Part shown: positions 58,845-64,000 of the stretch, piece by piece
Layout: the number at the start of each line of letters is the position of its first letter
How positions within the stretch are numbered: position 1 is the stretch's first letter
DNA from: a virus
IMG/VR virus record: IMGVR_UViG_3300025466_000012
Span: 62,001 to 126,000 of that record
Strand: one strand, 5' to 3'
DNA: 64,000 nt
The notes under the pieces: generated by a model
What the model saw: the letters and a program-made list of their open reading frames with translations, nothing else
What the model was told of the DNA's origin: nothing
The model's database searches: none
Made by a program: the position numbers and the translations under genes

Positions 58845-58852
58845 TATTTATG
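58845..58852 (-). promoter_or_regulatory. T4-type late promoter octamer for the fibre operon
   Basis: CATAAATA on the minus strand, 25 bases before the ATG of the 1277-residue fibre gene; the only such element before the whole 9-kb operon. Confidence 0.6.
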
Positions 58853-58874
58853 GCTAACTTGTAATCCAAAACAG

Positions 58875-58903
58875 TTGTTTTGTCACACACAATTTGCTAT
58901 ACT
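58875..58903 (+). promoter_or_regulatory. Sigma70-type promoter for the HTH gene
   Basis: TTGTTT (58875-58880), 17 bases, TATACT (58898-58903), divergent from the fibre operon's late octamer. Confidence 0.55.
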
Positions 58904-58947
58904 AGTATCATGCTGTGGACACACAGCTTTTTAGAGAAAGGCATCAA

Positions 58948-59220
58948 ATGAAACATTTCAATCCTGAAACAAAGACTTTCAAGGTCTTACAAGCACTACA
59001 AAGTGGCAAGGCGTTGACAGCTAGCCAGGCTGGTAAAATGGGTGTAAAAAACTTGTCAGCCGAAGTAAGCCGTATTAGAAGCAACGGTTTTGCCATTTAC
59101 ACAAACAGCCGCGTTGCTGGCAATGGTGTCAAGGTAACTGAATACGTACTTGGCAAACCCTCGAGAAAATTAGTGGCTTTAGGTTACAAAGCACAGGCTT
59201 TGGGAATCACCTTAGACTAA
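58948..59220 (+). CDS. Winged-helix/HTH-type small DNA-binding protein
   Basis: 90 residues from MKHFNPETKTFKVLQAL (GAAAGG 6 bases upstream; the in-frame GTG at 58915 is less likely). Helical GKALTASQAGKMGVKNLSAE is the HTH, then SRIRSNGFAIYTNSR and VTEYVLGKPSRKL give a wing. Similar proteins are common in phages and may regulate transcription. It is monocistronic with its own promoter and terminator, between the late fibre operon and an early-type cluster. Confidence 0.78.
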   Translation: MKHFNPETKTFKVLQALQSGKALTASQAGKMGVKNLSAEVSRIRSNGFAIYTNSRVAGNGVKVTEYVLGKPSRKLVALGYKAQALGITLD

Positions 59221-59253
59221 GTCTTATCCTAATACCCCGTTCGGTGGTATTCC

Positions 59254-59284
59254 AAAAAGCCCGGTTTCGCCGGGCTTTTTTCTT
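59254..59284 (+). terminator. Rho-independent terminator
   Basis: Stem AAAGCCCGG/CCGGGCTTT with a TTTCG loop, continuing into TTTTC. Ends the HTH gene and insulates the promoter at 59290. Confidence 0.92.
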
Positions 59285-59289
59285 TGCGG

Positions 59290-59318
59290 TTGACCAAAAA
59301 ATGCCCTTTTGCTATAAT
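59290..59318 (+). promoter_or_regulatory. Repeated phage early promoter (copy 6, diverged)
   Basis: TTGACC (59290-59295), 17 bases, TATAAT (59313-59318), then ATATGTATAGT. Same -35, spacing and A-run as the other copies. It drives the 59346-63778 gene train. Confidence 0.82.
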
Positions 59319-59345
59319 ATATGTATAGTTAAATAAAGGATAAAC

Positions 59346-59939
59346 ATGCCAAATTATTGCTCAAATTCCGTTGTATTAAGACACGAAGATCCTGCCCAAA
59401 TTGCCCGGGCTGTAGGAGCATTCAAGCGTGGTGAACTTTTGGCCGAACTGGTGCCAAATCCTGCCGGTGCTTGGGACTACGATTGGTCGGTTGCAAATTG
59501 GGGTGTCAAATGGGACGTGGACGGTGATATTGATCCAGTGGTTGCCGACGACGGACTATCAGCCCAGTTCGCCTTTAGTTCGGCCTGGAGTCCGCCGATC
59601 ACGGCCTATGAACACATGACTGAACAGGGATTTAGAATAGACGCCATGTACTACGAATCTGGCATGGCATTTGCCGGAACATGGGACAGTGAATTTGGTG
59701 AGGATCACTACGATTTATCCGGAATGGATTCTGGTGATGTGGCCCAGCAGTTGCCCCAGGATTTAGACGAAACATTTGGCATCAGTGCAACCATGGCCGA
59801 ATACGAAGATGAAGAACCCTTGACCGAATGGTATAAAGATGGTGTTGAACAATGCAAGCTAGATCCGCATGATGAAATGCCACATGAGTTTGCCACGCCA
59901 GGACAGTTTGTCTTCGAAGAAGGATTAAAAAATGAATGA
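59346..59939 (+). CDS. YubB/DUF1281-like protein (ferredoxin-like fold)
   Basis: 197 residues. MPNYCSNSVVLRHED, then NWGVKWDVDGD and FSSAWSPPITAYEHM, are the marks of the DUF1281/YubB family of phage and plasmid proteins. An acidic C-terminal half follows. The biological role is unknown. First gene of a long early-type operon; the stop overlaps the next ATG. Confidence 0.85.
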   Translation: MPNYCSNSVVLRHEDPAQIARAVGAFKRGELLAELVPNPAGAWDYDWSVANWGVKWDVDGDIDPVVADDGLSAQFAFSSAWSPPITAYEHMTEQGFRIDAMYYESGMAFAGTWDSEFGEDHYDLSGMDSGDVAQQLPQDLDETFGISATMAEYEDEEPLTEWYKDGVEQCKLDPHDEMPHEFATPGQFVFEEGLKNE

Positions 59940-60252
59940 TTTTGTAAGAGAATTTGGTGGGTTTCTGGTACAGGCCGTGATATCATACGCCCTGATACGG
60001 TTGTTGTTGATCTTGATAAGTGTCCGTATCGTACGGGTCTCGGTCGATGTGCCGGCCCGGGCAATACCAATCACGGTCGAAGCCATAGGTGATCAGTTCT
60101 ACTGCTACGACAAGAACAAAAACTCGTTCCTGGCACAAGGACGTGATCGCGACGAGATAGTGGAGTTGCTGACAAAACAGTATCCCAATCATACCATCTA
60201 TGTGGATGGTGGAGATCCGGCAGATATAAAAAGATTTTTGGAGAACAAATGA
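59932..60252 (+). CDS. Small membrane-anchored protein, 106 aa
   Basis: One N-terminal transmembrane helix (LVQAVISYALIRLLLILISV), then a soluble domain (IGDQFYCYDKNKNSFLAQG, YPNHTIYVDGGDP). Similar membrane-tethered small proteins occur in other phages. Overlaps both neighbours. Confidence 0.7.
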   Translation: MNDFVREFGGFLVQAVISYALIRLLLILISVRIVRVSVDVPARAIPITVEAIGDQFYCYDKNKNSFLAQGRDRDEIVELLTKQYPNHTIYVDGGDPADIKRFLENK

Positions 60253-61172
60253 AAATAGCACTGGCCAGTGATCTACATTTAGAATTTGGACCGATCACGC
60301 TTGACAACAACGAGCATGCCGATGTACTGATCCTGGCTGGAGATATCTGTGTGGCCCATCATTTTGTGGATGGCAAGCCCACTTATCAACAGCGCATGGC
60401 CAAAGAGTATCGGGCATTTTTCCAACATGTGTGTGAACAATTTCCGCATGTGGTCTACATCATGGGCAATCACGAGCACTATTCGGGTGATGTGGCCCAT
60501 ACTCTGCGCATCTTGCGCGAGAACCTGGTTTATGCTAATCTGCACATACTGGAAAAAGAAACCTGGTGCCATCAGGATTGGACCTTTGTTGGTGGCACGC
60601 TGTGGACTGACATGAACCGAGAAGATCCACTGACCCTGTTGCATACCAGAGACAGCATGAACGACTTCCGAGAAGTCAAAAACAGCAATAGATATGTGAG
60701 TCGTCGGGTCCCTGTCTATGAAAAGAATCCAGACTGGACCGAAGATGGCCGCATGGGTGAGAAATATCAGCTGGACGACGCAGGCGCCATGGTCCGTGTG
60801 GGCTACAAGCACAAGGAAGAGCCTGCTCGTTGGAGCCCAGAAGATTCGGTACAGGATCATCAACGCATGCTGGATTACATAAAACTGGTGACGCAGAATC
60901 CGGGTCGATACATCGTGGTCGGGCATCATGCGCCCAGCGGTGCCAGCGTGGCTGATCGCTACCGGCGAGATCGTCTGATGAATGGTGCATTCCGTAGCGA
61001 GCTGGGCGAGTTCATACAGGATCGGCCCCAGATACGACTATGGTTGCACGGACACATGCACAACAATTCCGATTACTGTATTGGCGAAACACAGATCGTA
61101 TGCAATCCCAGAGGTTATGTGGGGCACGAAGATTCGGCCAACTGGTTCAAACTACAATATATAGAGGTATAG
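60249..61172 (+). CDS. Calcineurin-like metallophosphoesterase II
   Basis: 307 residues with all motifs: LASDLHLEFG (DxH), LILAGDICV (GDxx), YIMGNHEHYSG (GNHE), VVGHHAPSG (H) and LHGHMHN (GHxH). Two-metal phosphoesterase acting on nucleotides or phosphoproteins; substrate unknown. Longer than the paralogue at 31519, with an insert of about 60 residues (NSNRYVSRRVPVYEKNPDW region). Confidence 0.88.
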   Translation: MKIALASDLHLEFGPITLDNNEHADVLILAGDICVAHHFVDGKPTYQQRMAKEYRAFFQHVCEQFPHVVYIMGNHEHYSGDVAHTLRILRENLVYANLHILEKETWCHQDWTFVGGTLWTDMNREDPLTLLHTRDSMNDFREVKNSNRYVSRRVPVYEKNPDWTEDGRMGEKYQLDDAGAMVRVGYKHKEEPARWSPEDSVQDHQRMLDYIKLVTQNPGRYIVVGHHAPSGASVADRYRRDRLMNGAFRSELGEFIQDRPQIRLWLHGHMHNNSDYCIGETQIVCNPRGYVGHEDSANWFKLQYIEV

Positions 61173-61173
61173 C

Positions 61174-61359
61174 ATGATCAATTGGTTGCGTCACAGTGGT
61201 ATCACTGTTATAATAATTGCAAATCCCATGCAGTGGAGTTGGCGTCCATATGCGCGAGATTTTGACGTCAACGAATGGCGTGGACCCAACGAGCGTGCAT
61301 GGGTTGCTGCATGGTTGTTTTTACGGATCAATCTGTTTGTGGATGACGGGAGCTGGTAA
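61174..61359 (+). CDS. Small conserved phage protein, 61 aa
   Basis: SGITVIIIANPMQWSWRPY, DFDVNEWRGPNERAWVAAWLF and the ending LFVDDGSW are a recurrent short protein in environmental phages. Hydrophobic, with Trp-rich patches; possibly membrane-associated. Function unknown. Confidence 0.7.
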   Translation: MINWLRHSGITVIIIANPMQWSWRPYARDFDVNEWRGPNERAWVAAWLFLRINLFVDDGSW

Positions 61360-61761
61360 ATGGGCATGTATGACAATTTACAGTATCTGGGGCACGAGTA
61401 TCAGACCAAGGATACTCCAGCACAGCGTCTGGACCTGTACAAGATTGAGATAAATCAGGACAACGGGCATTGGTATCTTTGGCACCAAGAATATGATGCA
61501 AAATGGGTGGATGATCCCATGGGGTTGTCCTGTGGATACCTGGACCAGAAAAACAAGAGATGGAGATTGTGTCAGGATTTTGATGGCCTGATCAGATTCT
61601 ATCGCGAAGACGATGAGCGAGGTGGGTACAAATCTGATGCCTGGATCGAGTACCAAGCCTTGTTCATGAATGGACAGATGCTCAAGCTGACACAGACACA
61701 AGGCGAGCCGCTGACACAGTGGTTGCTGGGTGGTATAAAACAAAAGGAAAAAACAAAATGA
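61360..61761 (+). CDS. Conserved phage protein (MGMYDNL family), 133 aa
   Basis: MGMYDNLQYLGHEYQTKDT, followed by LDLYKIEINQDNGHWYLW, marks a family found in many tailed phages. It starts immediately after the previous stop (TAAATG). Function unknown. Confidence 0.78.
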   Translation: MGMYDNLQYLGHEYQTKDTPAQRLDLYKIEINQDNGHWYLWHQEYDAKWVDDPMGLSCGYLDQKNKRWRLCQDFDGLIRFYREDDERGGYKSDAWIEYQALFMNGQMLKLTQTQGEPLTQWLLGGIKQKEKTK

Positions 61762-62411
61762 AGATTTACATGAACGGGTATCCTGACCACTGGTTGAGTC
61801 CGCATACAATTATTGATCATGCTTTTTTCTGGACAGCATGGTCCAAGTGTAGTCGTGATCCAGGCATCGTCGAAGATGCGGATTTCGTTGACAGACCTGC
61901 ATGGGCGGACAAATGGGCTGACCGTTTGGATCCTATCTGTCGGGTTATCAAACGTGTTCGCCAAGTGATCCATCCTGAAATTCGTTATGTAAAGATTGAC
62001 AGATACGATACATGGTCGATGGACCATACTTTAGCTCATATCATACACCCCATGTTGATCCAGCTCAAAAACACCAAACACGGTGCTCCATTCACCGATG
62101 ATGAAGATGTACCCGAAGAATTGAGCAGTTGGAAGGCAGAACCAAAAGAGAATGAATGGGATACCGATTCTAACCATTTCAAGCGTTGGGACTGGATCCT
62201 GGATCAAATGATCTGGTCTTTTGCTCAGGAACTTGAAGATGATGATGTAAGTCAGTTTTACGATCATTCAGAAAGTTTTGAGCAAGGTGGTGATTTTAAC
62301 GAACGTTTGAAAAATATAAAAGTAGACCGAGAAGGGCTCAAAGCACACCAGGATCGCAAGGCCAACGGATTTAGACTGTTTGGCAAGTATTATCAGAATC
62401 TGTGGGATTGA
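61758..62411 (+). CDS. Conserved phage hypothetical protein, 217 aa
   Basis: Starts at MKIYMNGYPDHWLSPHTI in the ATGA overlap. DRYDTWSMDHTLAHIIHPMLIQLK and HFKRWDWILDQMIWSFAQE are the conserved helical cores of a phage family I recognise from environmental T4-like genomes. The acidic middle contains the predicted helix FTDDEDVPEELSSW. No activity known. Confidence 0.78.
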   Translation: MKIYMNGYPDHWLSPHTIIDHAFFWTAWSKCSRDPGIVEDADFVDRPAWADKWADRLDPICRVIKRVRQVIHPEIRYVKIDRYDTWSMDHTLAHIIHPMLIQLKNTKHGAPFTDDEDVPEELSSWKAEPKENEWDTDSNHFKRWDWILDQMIWSFAQELEDDDVSQFYDHSESFEQGGDFNERLKNIKVDREGLKAHQDRKANGFRLFGKYYQNLWD

Positions 62412-62893
62412 TGAGCAATCAGGCCGACGGACGCAACAGCCGTGACATGATCAACGGCAATGTGTTGGTTGAATTTATCAACCGAAACGTGACTGCTTAC
62501 CCAACCGAGGTCAGCGGTCCGTCATTTGATCTGGTTCCTGTGGCTCAGCAGAAGGACATCATGATCAATGTGGCCAGAATGCACGCCCGACAGGAATACA
62601 ATCGCATCATGGAACTGGTGGCTGTGCTACAGCGACAGGCCACCGAAGTGTACAAAAGATTGGACATAACTGATCTGGTACATGCCGCACACTACGAGTT
62701 CCAGATCTATCATGGTCAGTGCTACTGGCTGGCACGAGATCTTGCGCACGGTGGTACCTTGCTGACTCAGACCGGTCCAGACGAATGGACCACGTCCAAA
62801 CCTGCCAATTGGGAATATGTGTGTAGAGTAAAATGGCTGGGTGACTACACCTGGATTGAAGTTGACACCAATGGCGAAAGTGTGTTAAAATAA
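62411..62893 (+). CDS. DUF2452-like conserved protein
   Basis: 160 residues from the TGATG overlap. MHARQEYNRIMELVAVLQRQA and the C-terminal CYWLARDLAHGGTLLTQTGPDEW resemble DUF2452 proteins of phages and bacteria. Function unknown. Confidence 0.72.
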   Translation: MSNQADGRNSRDMINGNVLVEFINRNVTAYPTEVSGPSFDLVPVAQQKDIMINVARMHARQEYNRIMELVAVLQRQATEVYKRLDITDLVHAAHYEFQIYHGQCYWLARDLAHGGTLLTQTGPDEWTTSKPANWEYVCRVKWLGDYTWIEVDTNGESVLK

Positions 62894-62896
62894 CTT

Positions 62897-63148
62897 ATGA
62901 CCGGACACAATACATTTGAACAGCTGGTGGCATTTGCAGACCCTGTTTCGGGCACGACACGCCCACCCATCACTCGGTCCCAATACGATGAATGGAAACG
63001 ACAGTTTTCGTTTGATGCCTTGGCTGGTTTGCGGTACGGACAGAGTTTTTGCAACAGATTTGGTATAACCGATAACATCCTGTATTATACCATGCATGTG
63101 CCGGCCGATTGCGATCGATATATAGAAACGCGGTACCTAGAAAAATGA
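62897..63148 (+). CDS. Small conserved phage protein, 83 aa
   Basis: TRSQYDEWKRQFSFDALAGL, RYGQSFCNRFGITDNIL and YIETRYLEK: a recurring short phage protein without assigned function. The stop overlaps the GGCT-like gene start by ATGA. Confidence 0.72.
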   Translation: MTGHNTFEQLVAFADPVSGTTRPPITRSQYDEWKRQFSFDALAGLRYGQSFCNRFGITDNILYYTMHVPADCDRYIETRYLEK

Positions 63149-63555
63149 TAGATTCTGCCACGTTATATTTTGCTTACGGAGCCAACATGGATGTGGATGC
63201 CATGTCATGGCGTTGTCCAGATGCACGGCCCAGAGGTGTGTTCCTGCTGAACAATTGGCAACTGAACTTCTACTGCCATGCCACCATACAACCATGCAAG
63301 GGTTCGGCCGTGGCCGGAGTGCTGTGGGCTCTCACACCCGACTGTGAAGCCCGGCTGGATCGATTTGAAGGTTATCCTGACTATTATACCAAGCGCACCT
63401 GGCATCAGGACGGACAATGGATCATGTTCTACGAAATGACTGATCCCAAAACTGGTCGACCCAGTACCGGCTATGTCGACAACATAGCTCAAAGCTATCG
63501 CAACTGGCGCTTGCCCATGGATCGATTACAGGTGGCCTTGCATGACCTTGCTTGA
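63145..63555 (+). CDS. Gamma-glutamylcyclotransferase-like protein
   Basis: 136 residues starting MIDSATLYFAYGANMD, whose FAYGANM is the YGxN/S substrate loop of the GGCT/AIG2 fold. AGVLWALTPDCEARLDRFEGY contains the conserved Glu and the DxxEGxP core. Family members release 5-oxoproline from gamma-glutamyl amines or peptides; the substrate here is unknown. Confidence 0.85.
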   Translation: MIDSATLYFAYGANMDVDAMSWRCPDARPRGVFLLNNWQLNFYCHATIQPCKGSAVAGVLWALTPDCEARLDRFEGYPDYYTKRTWHQDGQWIMFYEMTDPKTGRPSTGYVDNIAQSYRNWRLPMDRLQVALHDLA

Positions 63556-63778
63556 CCCAGTCCACATGATCGGCGACGCCGATGGCTTTGCTCATGCACA
63601 GGAAATAGTCAAACCCCGTGGTCAACTTGAAATCATACTGGAATGGGCCAAACAGAATCTGGAAAAAGAATGGCGTTGGCAGTTGATCGAAACCAGCAGC
63701 AACCATCGCCCTGGCCGATATATTTTCTATTTTGATTCAGAACGCGACTATTTGGCATTTGTGCTCAAATGGAGTTGA
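63542..63778 (+). CDS. Small conserved phage protein, 78 aa
   Basis: Helical LEIILEWAKQNLEKEW followed by strands ending YIFYFDSERDYLAFVLKWS, the same ending type as the 76-residue protein at 37739. Overlaps the GGCT-like gene by 14 bases and ends just before a promoter copy. Confidence 0.68.
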   Translation: MTLLDPVHMIGDADGFAHAQEIVKPRGQLEIILEWAKQNLEKEWRWQLIETSSNHRPGRYIFYFDSERDYLAFVLKWS

Positions 63779-63803
63779 CCTCAAATGCCAGATAGCTTAT
63801 AAT
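63775..63803 (+). promoter_or_regulatory. Repeated phage early promoter (copy 7, diverged)
   Basis: TTGACC (63775-63780), 17 bases, TATAAT (63798-63803), followed by ATACATATATT. Overlaps the stop of the upstream gene and precedes an AAGGAA site. Confidence 0.8.
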
Positions 63804-63825
63804 ATACATATATTAAGGAATCGTT

Positions 63826-64000
63826 ATGTCAGACAACGAAATTGAATTATTGGGTCAACGCATAGAAACAGCACATCGCCAGTTGCAACAGGGTGCCACT
63901 GAGTGGGCCAGAAACTACTGGAGCCAAGTGATCGATCAGCTGACACGTCAATGGCGTGCCAGTTCGGCCAACAATCAAGGCCAGGCCTTGGGCCCCGGCA
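63826..64000 (+). CDS. Early-type phage protein (3' partial)
   Basis: ATG after AAGGAATCGTT opens a frame that runs off the right edge (58 codons visible: MSDNEIELLGQRIETAHRQ, then a Trp-containing helix WARNYWSQVIDQL and a Gln/Gly-rich part). No function recognised. Confidence 0.65.
   Translation, partial: MSDNEIELLGQRIETAHRQLQQGATEWARNYWSQVIDQLTRQWRASSANNQGQALGPG

Noticed and set aside
58915-58947. GTG start adding 11 residues to the HTH protein
   Set aside because: The AAAGG ribosome site is correctly spaced only for the ATG at 58948.
58910-58951. 13-codon leader peptide (MLWTHSFLEKGIK) ending in ATGA at the HTH gene start
   Set aside because: It has no ribosome site and would begin almost at the transcription start; chance is enough to explain it.
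1-64000. tRNA genes and a CRISPR array
   Set aside because: I found no T-arm GGTTCRAAY with matching acceptor stems and no regularly spaced short repeats; the tandem repeats present are coding (collagen-like and fibre modules).

Overview
The window is a gene-dense stretch (about 80 genes, ATGA/TGATG overlaps everywhere, no rRNA and no tRNA that I could find) of a large tailed phage related to the T4 superfamily. The T4-like signs are a gp41-type replicative helicase, class I ribonucleotide reductase with glutaredoxin, an ATP-dependent DNA ligase, a PAAR spike tip, long fibre genes and late-promoter octamers close to TATAAATA. The many small genes without known function, IscU/IscA, phasin, bS21, Hsp20, ClpP and amidinotransferase resemble marine and freshwater myoviruses known mostly from metagenomes. 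Proteobacterial-type IscU, IscA, ClpS and phasin suggest a proteobacterial host, perhaps a betaproteobacterium; that is inference.

Layout. 1-7.1 kb: end of the helicase gene, then a run of conserved phage proteins, several with short leader-like N termini, including a protein with ligase-like KWDG motifs. 7.1-8.1 kb: two exported proteins, one with an OmpA domain. 8.06-11.3 kb: an iron-sulfur locus remodelled by mobile DNA. It holds a 29-codon stump of the first iscU, an HNH endonuclease gene, a second complete iscU interrupted at its active-site Cys63 by a 340-residue intein, a Vsr-like endonuclease gene, then iscA. 11.3-17.8 kb: sulfotransferase-like protein, PD-(D/E)XK nuclease, a virion fibre-type protein, nrdA, an internally deleted HNH remnant, nrdB and glutaredoxin. 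17.8-20.3 kb: an Sm-like small protein, PAAR tip and two virion-type proteins. 20.3-26.6 kb: short early-type genes under a repeated promoter, DNA ligase and two methyltransferase-like genes.

26.6-31.5 kb: membrane/coiled-coil protein, ClpX, bS21, a glycosyltransferase-like protein, Hsp20 (with a ROSE-like RNA thermometer candidate in its leader) and ClpS; ClpP follows at 42.4 kb. 31.5-40.5 kb: phosphoesterase, glycosyltransferase-like protein, 2OG-Fe(II) oxygenase-like protein, amidinotransferase, UV endonuclease with an adjoining GIY-YIG homing endonuclease gene, acetyltransferase, fatty-acid desaturase and phasin. 40.6-49.7 kb: a lipoprotein/exported protein pair, ClpP, a large conserved protein on the minus strand, a radical-SAM protein, a GT4 glycosyltransferase and small genes. 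49.7-58.8 kb (minus strand): a five-gene fibre operon with collagen-like, modular-repeat, C1q-like and LamG-like parts. 58.9-64 kb: small early-type genes, a second phosphoesterase and a gamma-glutamylcyclotransferase-like gene.

How it fits together. At least seven near-identical sigma70-type promoters drive clusters of small genes, while CATAAATA/TATAAATA octamers precede virion, Hsp20 and phasin genes, so an early/late division is readable. The accessory content falls into themes: iron and Fe-S chemistry (IscU, IscA, radical SAM, RNR, oxygenase, desaturase), protein quality control (ClpX, ClpP, ClpS, Hsp20), translation (bS21) and cell-envelope or small-molecule modification. The most striking element is the intein in a phage-encoded Fe-S scaffold, placed exactly at an active-site cysteine and flanked by homing endonuclease genes.
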